Under the pieces are notes generated by a model. That model had not been told where the DNA came from. It did not search any database and worked only from the letters and a program-made list of their open reading frames with translations. The position numbers and the translations under genes are program-made. A DNA stretch of 64,000 bases. Source: Caldalkalibacillus uzonensis (GTDB taxonomy: Bacteria > Bacillota > Bacilli > Caldalkalibacillales > Caldalkalibacillaceae). Where the stretch lies: NCBI RefSeq assembly GCF_030814135.1, contig NZ_JAUSUQ010000003.1, positions 62,001-126,000 on the forward strand, in the 5' to 3' direction. Below are positions 52,652 to 60,067 of the stretch, piece after piece (position 1 is the stretch's first letter; each line of letters begins with the position of its first letter).

Positions 52652-53464
52652 ATGATGATTTTGAGTCGCTTCCACAGAGCTCGTTATGTTGAAGGCTACC
52701 AAGACATTATTCCTGAAGAAGGCATCCTATTGAAATATTTAGCCTTTGGAAAAATCTCACTTAAACAAGGGCAGAATTATTCGAGTCAAACTGGCAATTA
52801 TGAAACAGTCCTTGTAATAATGACCGGGACGGCAACTATTGTTTCTGAAAATAAGAAATGGGAGCATTTAGGCGGCAGAAATACTGTTTTTGATGGGAAA
52901 GGAACAGCAGTCTATGTGCCATGTCAATCCGAATATAAAGTGTATGCGGAATCCGATGTACACATCGCAGTTTGCAAAGCCAAAGCGGAAGAAAAGTTCG
53001 AACCTTTTGTCGTTACACCTGACGAGATAGTGATCCATCACCGTGGGAAGGAGACTTGGCAACGGGAAGTTCATGATATTATCGCCGATAACGCTGACGG
53101 TCGTGTACAGCGAATTGTCTTGGGGGAAACCTTTAATCATCCAGGACACTGGTCTGGATACCCCCCCCATAAACATGACGGTGAGTTTTTTCCCGAGGAA
53201 CCTAATTTAGAAGAAGTATATCATTTTCAAGTAAATCCTGAGCAAGGATTCGGTGTACAATTACACTATACCAAAGATGGAAGTATAGATAATGCTTATA
53301 TTGTACGCCAAGGAGATACCTTTGCCATTGATAAAGGCTACCACCCTGTGGCAGCAGCAGGTGGTTATCAGGTGTATTATCTGTGGTTTATGGCGGGTAA
53401 TACCGGACGAACATTAAATCCCTATGAAGATGCCGATCATAAATGGCTACATCATAAAAAATAA
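52652..53464 (+). CDS. IolB/KduI-family sugar-acid isomerase
   Basis: 270 residues, the length of IolB (5-deoxy-glucuronate isomerase). Bicupin with the metal-site region HWSGYPPHKHDGEFFPEEPNLEEVYHF and the matching distal histidine in DKGYHPVAAAGGYQVYYLWFMAG. No inositol genes (iolCDEG) are nearby; instead it shares an operator with the glucuronide operon, which lacks uxaC. It may therefore isomerise D-glucuronate to D-fructuronate. The related KduI has been reported to affect hexuronate isomerisation in E. coli. Family assignment is firm; the substrate is inference. Confidence 0.88.
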   Translation: MMILSRFHRARYVEGYQDIIPEEGILLKYLAFGKISLKQGQNYSSQTGNYETVLVIMTGTATIVSENKKWEHLGGRNTVFDGKGTAVYVPCQSEYKVYAESDVHIAVCKAKAEEKFEPFVVTPDEIVIHHRGKETWQREVHDIIADNADGRVQRIVLGETFNHPGHWSGYPPHKHDGEFFPEEPNLEEVYHFQVNPEQGFGVQLHYTKDGSIDNAYIVRQGDTFAIDKGYHPVAAAGGYQVYYLWFMAGNTGRTLNPYEDADHKWLHHKK

Positions 53465-53534
53465 CATTGATCAATTATTTAACTGAATCCATTTCATCCG
53501 TTGACCCCAACAGTCTCAAAGAATTTTAGGAATG

Positions 53535-53610
53535 AAAAAAGGAGTACCTCCCCAAATCTCGAATAAAGTAATTGAGCAATAAAACTCTAGAGATTGGGGG
53601 ATGACTCCTT
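53535..53610 (-). terminator. Long imperfect palindrome acting as terminator between convergent genes
   Basis: AAGGAGT (53539-53545)/ACTCCTT (53604-53610) and TCCCCAAATCTC (53549-53560)/GAGATTGGGGGA (53590-53601) form a long double stem around a 29-base loop. On the minus strand it is followed by TTTTTTC. It is much longer than needed for a terminator. Confidence 0.65.
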
Positions 53611-53627
53611 ATGTTTTGATTTACATC

Positions 53628-54206
53628 TCAATGTCTATCTTTTATAACTGCTAAAAATTGTTTCATAAACTCAGGCAAGTCTCTCCACGTTTGGCCAGAT
53701 ACCAGATTTCCATCTCTATAAACCAGCTCATTGATAAATTCTGCCCCTGCTTGCTCTACTTCATAACGGCATGTTGGAACAGCAGTCATCTTTCTCTGTG
53801 TCAAAAGTTCCTTTAATTCTGGAACCAGGAAAACGATGGCTCCGTGACAAATAACGCCTATAGGTTTATTTTCCCTTAAAAAATGTCCGACAATATGTGG
53901 AGTCTCCGGTTTTGTACGAATATGTTCAGGAGCTCTTCCGCCAGGGATCATGAGTGCATCATAATCTTCAGGATTCACGTCGCTAAATTTTTTCTGCGCA
54001 GGAACTCGATAGGCTAACCTTTCGGTTGAAATCTCCATAATGCCAGGCTGTCTGTCATGTACAACAGTTTGTACCTCATCTTTGTTTGGTACTGCGACTG
54101 TTACCTCAAAACCTTCTTCTCTAAAACGATATAACGGATAAATCACTTCCAGTGTCTCTGCAGCGTCTCCCGTTAAGATGAGAACCTTTTTACTCATCAC
54201 TATCAT
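53628..54206 (-). CDS. DJ-1/PfpI-family protein
   Basis: 192 residues from ATG 54206, which overlaps the eda stop in a TGATG arrangement; ATG 54197 is an alternative. DJ-1/PfpI fold with nucleophile-elbow cysteine C120 (GVICHGAIVFL) and MIPGGRAPEHIRTKP. Members include glyoxalase III/deglycase-like enzymes and chaperones. As last gene of the kdgK-eda operon it may detoxify reactive aldehydes or handle sugar-acid by-products, but this is guesswork. Confidence 0.87.
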   Translation of the reverse strand: MIVMSKKVLILTGDAAETLEVIYPLYRFREEGFEVTVAVPNKDEVQTVVHDRQPGIMEISTERLAYRVPAQKKFSDVNPEDYDALMIPGGRAPEHIRTKPETPHIVGHFLRENKPIGVICHGAIVFLVPELKELLTQRKMTAVPTCRYEVEQAGAEFINELVYRDGNLVSGQTWRDLPEFMKQFLAVIKDRH

Positions 54207-54868
54207 CACCTTCCCTTTTGCTTGTTATTTTTAACCTTTTTGATTGTGTTCACAAACTGGCTGGCTAGATCAGTCAGCTGATCGTACGCTTTTTGATTGA
54301 TGAGATCAGGTTTTAACAGGGCGCCCCCTACACCTACAGCCACAGCCCCGTTTTCAATAAATGCGGGGATGTTGTCCAGGTTCACACCGCCTGTGGGCAT
54401 GAGCCGGATATGGGGTAGCGGCCCCCGCAGTTCTTTAAAATAACCAGGCCCCAACACAGAGGCTGGGAACACTTTGATCAAATCCGCCCCACTGCGATGG
54501 GCCTGAACAATTTCAGTGGGCGTCATGGCTCCCGGAATAGAAATTCTGTTGTGCTTAACAGTTTCTGCTACAACATCGTGGTCATAATGGGGAGAGAATA
54601 CAAAGTCAACGCCGCAATCAACCGCCTGTTTGGTCTGTTCTACTGTCAGCACTGTGCCCGCTCCAACGAGAACTTTATCTCCAAATCTGCCTTTCAAGCT
54701 TTCAATCATCTGTGGAGCATCTTCAGAATCAAAAGTAATTTCAAGGGCTTTGACTCCGCCGTCTACCAGGGCTTGGGCAATGGCCTCCACTTCAGCAGAG
54801 GGCGGCCGACGAACAACAACCACAAGACCACTGTCCAACAACTGTCGTAACACCTGTTCTTTTTCCAT
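54206..54868 (-). CDS. eda: 2-keto-3-deoxy-6-phosphogluconate (KDPG) aldolase
   Basis: 220 residues. Cleaves KDPG to pyruvate and glyceraldehyde-3-phosphate. The Schiff-base lysine is K132 (DLIKVFPAS), with E43 (ALEITFDSE) as proton-transfer residue and the phosphate-binding MPTGGVN segment. GVGGALLKPDL near the C-terminus is family typical. It follows kdgK by 35 bases and ends in a one-base overlap with the PfpI gene. Confidence 0.95.
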   Translation of the reverse strand: MEKEQVLRQLLDSGLVVVVRRPPSAEVEAIAQALVDGGVKALEITFDSEDAPQMIESLKGRFGDKVLVGAGTVLTVEQTKQAVDCGVDFVFSPHYDHDVVAETVKHNRISIPGAMTPTEIVQAHRSGADLIKVFPASVLGPGYFKELRGPLPHIRLMPTGGVNLDNIPAFIENGAVAVGVGGALLKPDLINQKAYDQLTDLASQFVNTIKKVKNNKQKGR

Positions 54869-54903
54869 CCTTATCCTCTCCCTTGTTTAAATATAGACTA
54901 AAT

Positions 54904-55866
54904 TTAACGTACAACGTCCTGTCTAGTGCCATTGTCCTCTAGTTTCTGCTGTACCTCAGCCCAATAAGGCAGTCCTTCCACATCACCGCTGACTCCCACC
55001 ACTATGGCGCCTATCGCATTGCCCAAACGTACAGCCTCTTGGATCGTCCAACCACGAAGCAATCCGCTCATAACCCCTGCGGCAAATCCGTCACCAGCAC
55101 CGACAGGATCAACGACTTCCTCAACCGTAAAGCCTGGAACGTAACCTTTTTCTTGACTGTTAGTGTAATAGGCACCCTTTGCGCCCAGTTTAACAACAAA
55201 AGTTTGCTGTTCATGGGCACGCAGAGCGTCCACAATTTTTTCAGGTTGTGTTTCTCCGGTTATGAGCTGCCCCTCTTCTACGCCGGGTAAAACAATGTCG
55301 GCCTGACGAATCAAATCGAGCAGCACAGGCTTGGCTTCTTCTATGGACCATAACTTAAGACGAATGTTGGGGTCAAACACAATTTTGACTCCCTTCGCCT
55401 TTGCTACCTCTATCGCTTTATACACAGCTTCCTTGGCCGATTGACTGAGCGCTGGGGTAATCCCAGACAGATGCAGCATTTTGGCCGATCCGATGTACGT
55501 TTCATCAAGTTCGTCCGCTCGCAGTAAACTTGCTGCTGAACCTTTGCGGTAATAGTATACATTGATGTTTTTTGGAGTTAATTTTTCCTTAAAAAATACC
55601 GCAGTGGGGGCTTGATCTGTATAAATGCACCGACTGGTATCCACCCCTTCCCCTCTGATAAATTTCTCAATGTAACGCCCAAACGGGTCATTACCCAACT
55701 TGCTGAACCAGCCCACCTGATGTCCCAATCGCGCCAAACCAATAGCTACATTGGACTCGGCACCGCCAATCTGTTTGTAAAACTGATGGGTATACTCAAG
55801 CGGTACTAACCGGTCTGAACTAAATAGCACCATGGTTTCACCGAATGTAGCAACGTCTAATGTCAT
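54904..55866 (-). CDS. kdgK: 2-keto-3-deoxygluconate kinase (PfkB family)
   Basis: 320 residues, ribokinase fold. Opens DVATFGETMVLFSSDR, has the substrate-lid GGAESNVAIGLARLG, and ends with the anion hole/catalytic DPVGAGDGFAAG. It phosphorylates the KDG made by UxuA to KDPG for Eda. GAGGTGG precedes the ATG. It is preceded by 280 bases with a cre site and repeats, so it may have its own promoter besides read-through from the TRAP genes. Confidence 0.93.
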   Translation of the reverse strand: MTLDVATFGETMVLFSSDRLVPLEYTHQFYKQIGGAESNVAIGLARLGHQVGWFSKLGNDPFGRYIEKFIRGEGVDTSRCIYTDQAPTAVFFKEKLTPKNINVYYYRKGSAASLLRADELDETYIGSAKMLHLSGITPALSQSAKEAVYKAIEVAKAKGVKIVFDPNIRLKLWSIEEAKPVLLDLIRQADIVLPGVEEGQLITGETQPEKIVDALRAHEQQTFVVKLGAKGAYYTNSQEKGYVPGFTVEEVVDPVGAGDGFAAGVMSGLLRGWTIQEAVRLGNAIGAIVVGVSGDVEGLPYWAEVQQKLEDNGTRQDVVR

Positions 55867-55952
55867 TACCAGTCCACCTCGATCTTCACTGTCTTCTGCT
55901 TGCAGCTGATATTTAGCTTCATTTACTGTAATAAAGTTTATTGTTTCTTATT

Positions 55953-55981
55953 TTCCGATAATCAGAACGATGTTCCGATAA
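55953..55981. repeat. Repeats upstream of kdgK
   Basis: TTCCGATAA occurs twice exactly 20 bases apart (55953-55961, 55973-55981). Between and overlapping them is an inverted repeat GAAC-GAT-GTTC (55965-55975). The 20-base phasing suggests a regulator binding one face of the helix. No other gene lies in the 280-base gap (55867-56146). Confidence 0.45.
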
Positions 55982-55992
55982 ATTGATAAAAG

Positions 55993-56006
55993 AAAAAACG
56001 CTTACA
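55993..56006 (-). promoter_or_regulatory. cre-like site upstream of kdgK
   Basis: Minus strand TGTAAGCGTTTTTT fits the cre consensus TGWAARCGYTWWCA at 12/14, suggesting CcpA control of kdgK-eda. Confidence 0.5.
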
Positions 56007-56146
56007 ACGATACATATTATTTTACAGTAATCTATTCTGAAAAATCAAGACACATTGTATCTACAACAGTGGCACAGCCACCCGTATCCGTGTCTTCTGA
56101 TTTGTCTTTTATTTCTCATGTTTCAGCTAAAAAGTGACAAAATCAT

Positions 56147-57421
56147 CTAGTTTAATAACTGGACCAGCCACGTGGACAACCAAGGGACATAACTAATGAT
56201 CAAAACATTTATGATCATAACAAGCAAAAACGGGATAATAGCTTTTGTAATTTCAATTAAGCTGATATTGGCAATTTGACATGAAATAAAGAGATTAACG
56301 CCTAATGGTGGTGTACACATTCCAATCGCTAAATTAACAATCATAATAATCCCAAAGTGTACAGGATCAATGCCCATATGCATGGCAACAGGCATTAGCA
56401 ACGGAGCCAATAGAATGATAGATACGGACGTCTCAATAAACATACCGATAAACAACAGTAAAGCATTGATGATTAATAAAAAGATAATTGGCGAATCTGA
56501 AATACCGGCAAAAAATGAAGCGGCCATTTGCGGTACACCTTCACGGCTTAGGATCCATCCAAACAAGCCAGCATTAGCAATGATAAACATAATAATGGAA
56601 GACATAACAACAGAACGGCTGAGCAGCTGAATGACTTCTTTCCACTTAATTTCCTTGTATACAAATACGCCAACGATGAACGCGTAAGCAACAGCAACGG
56701 CCCCTGCCTCAGTGGGTGTAAACACACCACCATAAATACCACCCAAAATGATAACAGGCATAATCAAGGGTAACAAAGCTTCCTTAAACGCTTTTTTACG
56801 ATCAGCCCAAGTGATATTTGTATCTCCCTTATATCCTCTCTTCTTGGCGATGATATAGACCGTTAAAAGCAATGAGATTCCAATAAATATGCCCGGGATA
56901 ATTCCGGCAATAAACATGTCCCTAATGGAGGTTTCTGTCGTTACCCCATAAAGGATCATTGGAATGCTAGGAGGAATAATAACCCCTAATTCACCTGATA
57001 TGGATTGAATCCCACCGGAAAAATTCTTATGATAACCACGTTTAATCATAGCAGGTATCAAGATAGAACCGATAGCCGCCACTGTTGCGGCACTTGAGCC
57101 TGATACAGCTGCAAAAAACATGGAAGTCACCACCGCAACAAGCGCCAGTCCTCCCGTCATGTGACCAGTTAACGCATTTGCAAAGTTGATCAGCCTTTGA
57201 GATATTCCACCGGCTTCCATTAATGTCCCAGCTAAAATGAAAAAAGGAATGGCCATCAACGGAAACAGATCAACGGAGGTGAACAATCGTTGAGCAACGA
57301 TAATCAATGGTATAGTTCCGTCCCACCATATGGCGATCGTGGAGGCAAATCCGAGACTGATTGCAACAGGCACACCTATAAAGAAGAGTGCAAACATAGC
57401 GATAACCAACAATAAGGCCAT
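56147..57421 (-). CDS. dctM: TRAP transporter large permease subunit (DctM), system 2
   Basis: 424 residues, polytopic DctM. Shows GSSAATVAAIGSILIPAMIKRGYHKNFSGGIQSISGELGVIIPPSIPMILYG and GIDPVHFGIIMIVNLAIGMCTPPLGVNLFISC. Start overlaps the dctQ stop by one base. Together with dctP and dctQ upstream and kdgK-eda downstream it probably imports a hexuronate or aldonate that enters at KDG. Distinct from system 1, so the two transporters probably have different substrates. Confidence 0.94.
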   Translation of the reverse strand: MALLLVIAMFALFFIGVPVAISLGFASTIAIWWDGTIPLIIVAQRLFTSVDLFPLMAIPFFILAGTLMEAGGISQRLINFANALTGHMTGGLALVAVVTSMFFAAVSGSSAATVAAIGSILIPAMIKRGYHKNFSGGIQSISGELGVIIPPSIPMILYGVTTETSIRDMFIAGIIPGIFIGISLLLTVYIIAKKRGYKGDTNITWADRKKAFKEALLPLIMPVIILGGIYGGVFTPTEAGAVAVAYAFIVGVFVYKEIKWKEVIQLLSRSVVMSSIIMFIIANAGLFGWILSREGVPQMAASFFAGISDSPIIFLLIINALLLFIGMFIETSVSIILLAPLLMPVAMHMGIDPVHFGIIMIVNLAIGMCTPPLGVNLFISCQIANISLIEITKAIIPFLLVMIINVLIISYVPWLSTWLVQLLN

Positions 57422-57912
57422 TAACTTTCAGCCTCCCCTTCTTCTACCGTATATAATTCAATAATAACAGCGATTCCATTAATGATTAGCAATACAGCCC
57501 CAATAGGTATTGCGGCATAAGCAACAGACATCGGCAGTTGCATGGCCGCTGAAACTTGATTATGGACACGCTCCATAACTTCCAAACCTTTGATAAGAAC
57601 AATAATAAAAAAAACAATTCCAATACCATTAGCAACCGTTTTTATCAATCGTCTAGTGTTCTTGGAAACACTCTCAGCGATCACTTCAATGGCGATTAAT
57701 TTTTGGTGGCGCAGAGCGACAGCCGCCCCAAAAAACACTGTATAAATCATAAGGAAACGTGCTAATTCTTCTGACCAAGGCAATGGTAATCCTAAGAAAA
57801 AACGCGAGAAAACTTGAAAGAAGATAACAACGGACATGATACCCAGAAAAAGACCCATGATGATCGTTAAGTATTTGTTAAATATATCAATGTAGCGTAA
57901 AACGACCCGCAT
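57421..57912 (-). CDS. dctQ: TRAP transporter small permease subunit (DctQ), system 2
   Basis: 163 residues, four membrane helices, DctQ pattern (FSRFFLGLPLPWSEELARFLMIYTVFFGAAVALRHQKLIAIEVI). Middle gene of dctP-dctQ-dctM. It ends in a TAATG overlap with dctM and follows dctP after 59 bases. Confidence 0.92.
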   Translation of the reverse strand: MRVVLRYIDIFNKYLTIIMGLFLGIMSVVIFFQVFSRFFLGLPLPWSEELARFLMIYTVFFGAAVALRHQKLIAIEVIAESVSKNTRRLIKTVANGIGIVFFIIVLIKGLEVMERVHNQVSAAMQLPMSVAYAAIPIGAVLLIINGIAVIIELYTVEEGEAES

Positions 57913-57971
57913 AATCTCCTCTCCTTCATCACTTCAGAAGAGAGAGGGGATATTCCCCTCTCAAATATGTG

Positions 57972-59045
57972 TTATTCAGTCGCTATAATACGATCTAAGA
58001 TATCACCATATTCATCGGCATATTTTTCGTATACCGGCTGTGCTGCTTCAAAAAATGCCTCAAAATCGTATTCGTCTGCCTGGATGATTTCCATACCATT
58101 TTCTTCAGCAATTTTTAGGTACTCTTGCTCCTGTTGATAAATAAATTCGCGTTCAAAGTCACGCATCTCTTCAGCTGCCTTTGTAATGACATCTTGAAGT
58201 TCAGGGGAGAAGCTGTCAAATAGATCTTTATTGATAATCAGTGGTGCAGGGCTGTAGAAGTGACCGGTAAGTGTTAAATAATCCTGCACTTCATAGAATT
58301 TGTTAGGAATAATAACAGACAATGGGTTTTCTTGAGCATCGACGACCCCTTGCTGCAGGGCTGTAAACAATTCAGTGAATGCCATCGGTGTTGGATCAGC
58401 TCCAAATTGACGGAAAGAATCCAAATGGATTTTGTTCTCCATCGTACGAATTTTAACTCCTTTTAAGTCATCAGGTGTTTTAATCGGATGTGTACTGTTT
58501 GTAATGTTACGGAATCCATTCTCAGCCCAAACGAGCACTTTTAATCCGGCACTTTCTAACTGTTGGTTAACTTCTTCACCAATTTCTCCGTCAAGAACTT
58601 TATAAGCATGTTCACGATCTCTGAAAAGGAATGGGAAATCAAAAGCATTAGATTTAGAAGCAAAATTTCCAACGGGACCGGTTGATGTGAAGACCATATC
58701 TACTGTACCAAGTTGCACAGCTTCAATCATTTCACGTTCGCCACCTAACACACCGTTAGGATGAATCTCGATTGTGACTTGGCCATCTGTTGCTTCTTCT
58801 ACTAGCTCTTTAAATTTCAAGGCCCCTTGATGATAGTGGGAATTTTCTGAATCCGAAGTAGCGTGGCCTAAAGCGATGGTTCTGCTTTCAAAAGTTGGTT
58901 TAGTTGCATCATCATTGGTATTTTCACTTTGTTGTTCAGTGGCATCACTTCCGGAAGGTGCTGCTGTTTCGGTATTGCCTCCACACGCTGCTAATACCCC
59001 TAAAATCAGCATAAAAACTAGTAACATGCCTAATGCTTTTTTCAT
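57972..59045 (-). CDS. dctP: TRAP transporter DctP-type binding lipoprotein, system 2
   Basis: 357 residues, lipobox ending at C21 (GVLAACGG), followed by a Ser/Thr/Asn/Asp linker. DctP signatures: ALGHATSDSENSHYHQGALKFKELVEEATDGQVTIEIHPNGVLGGEREMIEAVQLG and GVKIRTMENKIHLDSFRQFGADPTPMAFTELFTALQQGVVDAQENP. First gene of the operon, behind a leader of about 300 bases. Substrate probably a hexuronate, from context. Confidence 0.93.
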   Translation of the reverse strand: MKKALGMLLVFMLILGVLAACGGNTETAAPSGSDATEQQSENTNDDATKPTFESRTIALGHATSDSENSHYHQGALKFKELVEEATDGQVTIEIHPNGVLGGEREMIEAVQLGTVDMVFTSTGPVGNFASKSNAFDFPFLFRDREHAYKVLDGEIGEEVNQQLESAGLKVLVWAENGFRNITNSTHPIKTPDDLKGVKIRTMENKIHLDSFRQFGADPTPMAFTELFTALQQGVVDAQENPLSVIIPNKFYEVQDYLTLTGHFYSPAPLIINKDLFDSFSPELQDVITKAAEEMRDFEREFIYQQEQEYLKIAEENGMEIIQADEYDFEAFFEAAQPVYEKYADEYGDILDRIIATE

Positions 59046-59155
59046 CTTTTTCCCCCTCTATTTTTGTTTTTGATATTATCCTGATTTTTTAATTACGGCT
59101 TTACTATGCCATCACCTCCTTTATAGCGTCTCTTATATAACATATCTTAAAAAAA

Positions 59156-59169
59156 TTTAAGCGCTTTCA
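59156..59169 (-). promoter_or_regulatory. cre site (CcpA) in the leader of dctP system 2
   Basis: Minus strand TGAAAGCGCTTAAA matches TGWAARCGYTWWCA at 13/14. It lies about 180 bases downstream of the promoter, so it would act as a roadblock. Confidence 0.65.
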
Positions 59170-59351
59170 ATATTTGAATTTTGAAAGTTTGACAATACAG
59201 AATAATATTCTAATAAATAAGGTTATTTATTTTTACTAGAAACAATATCGAGAAGTTATGTTTAAACCTCTGGGTTTAACTTGAGAACTGTTTATCCGCA
59301 TGTATTTTATTTATATATCTATTATTTTGATTATATTATTTTTTTAGTCAA

Positions 59352-59380
59352 AATATAATGCTTATGAACTAGATTGTCAA
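59352..59380 (-). promoter_or_regulatory. Promoter of the dctP-dctQ-dctM system 2 operon
   Basis: Minus strand -35 TTGACA (59375-59380, perfect), 17-base spacer, -10 TATATT (59352-59357, 5/6). It is the best SigA-type match in this region. Confidence 0.7.
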
Positions 59381-59420
59381 GATAAAGTTGTCATTTTTTA
59401 TAGTTCCTCTTAAAATGAGT

Positions 59421-59456
59421 GGAAGCAGGATGGAGAAGTTGCTCCATCCTGCTTCC
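59421..59456 (-). terminator. Terminator of the fix operon
   Basis: GGAAGCAGGATGGAG (59421-59435) and its exact complement (59442-59456) form a 15-bp stem with a 6-base loop. The U-tract is poor on both strands, but position after the last gene fits. Confidence 0.7.
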
Positions 59457-59531
59457 CAATTTTCTGACTTGATCGTGTGTCATTATAATATGACCTTTGC
59501 AAAGTGAGTATTTTCGTTCACAGCAAAGCAG

Positions 59532-59735
59532 CTAAATTGACATGCGCCGGGGTAAGGCAATTTTTTGCTTTTGCGTCAGCTCAGCATCAACAGTTAACAG
59601 ATCCATCTTTTCCCAACTCACAAAGGTGTCCTCCCAGATCACATGGCAGGAATGGCTATTCATACCCAATACAACCCCTCGTGCCCCATCCAAAGCAAAG
59701 ATCACACAGTCACCTATTTTAAACAACCTGTTCAC
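59532..59735 (-). CDS. Small protein coupled to fixX, unknown function
   Basis: 67 residues from GTG 59735, whose first base pairs overlap the fixX stop (GTGA), a classic coupled start; the open frame continues upstream inside fixX but that is a shadow. Not a recognised family. It begins MNRLFKIGDCVIFALDGARGVVLGMNS, which looks like a small SH3-like beta barrel, and has two cysteines (C10, C30). Position as last gene of fixABCX suggests an accessory role for the complex. Confidence 0.55.
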   Translation of the reverse strand: MNRLFKIGDCVIFALDGARGVVLGMNSHSCHVIWEDTFVSWEKMDLLTVDAELTQKQKIALPRRMSI

Positions 59736-60067
59736 CCCAATCGAAAGACGATCCCATGGCCGCCTTTGGGATATTCCCACTTAATATTTTGATAGGGACA
59801 GCCGATGCGGCAGCTGCCGCATTCATGACACCCTTCATAGCCCACATGCATGCGGATCTCTTCCCACTTGTACACATCTGCCGGGCAAAAAATCGTGCAG
59901 ATTTTGTCCGGACATTTGGTCATACAGATCTCCGGGTCAAGGACATGCAAATGGGATTTGGTGTCCGCATTAAAGCGGACCAGATACTGCTTCTCTTCAA
60001 TCGTTTGCCCTTTGGCCGTCTCGCCTGCTCCCGCCGAAGACAATTTTTTGGCCGCTTCAGCCATCAT
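59732..60067 (-). CDS. fixX: FixX, ferredoxin-like subunit
   Basis: 111 residues, longer than usual because of an Ala-rich N-terminus of about 25 residues. Ferredoxin-like cysteines: CMTKCPDKICTIFCP and GCHECGSCRIGCP, with the FixX-typical end WEYPKGGHGIVFRLG. Takes electrons from FixC in the FixABCX complex. Overlaps fixC by four bases (ATGA). Confidence 0.94.
   Translation of the reverse strand: MMAEAAKKLSSAGAGETAKGQTIEEKQYLVRFNADTKSHLHVLDPEICMTKCPDKICTIFCPADVYKWEEIRMHVGYEGCHECGSCRIGCPYQNIKWEYPKGGHGIVFRLG

Larger units (their letters stand above)
59046..59531. other. Gene-free region: dctP (system 2) leader and fix terminator
   Basis: 486 bases without a supported gene. From left: a cre site, a dyad TTCAA-TAT-TTGAA (59166-59178), a small stem TTAAACC/GGTTTAA (59262-59279), the dctP promoter (59352-59380) and the fix operon terminator (59421-59456). 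The A+T-rich leader of about 300 bases is long enough for further RNA control, but I recognise no known riboswitch in it. Confidence 0.6.

Noticed and set aside
59189-59217. Plus-strand TTGACA with an AT-rich -10-like stretch
   Set aside because: No plus-strand gene lies downstream before the window end; the region is the leader of a minus-strand operon.
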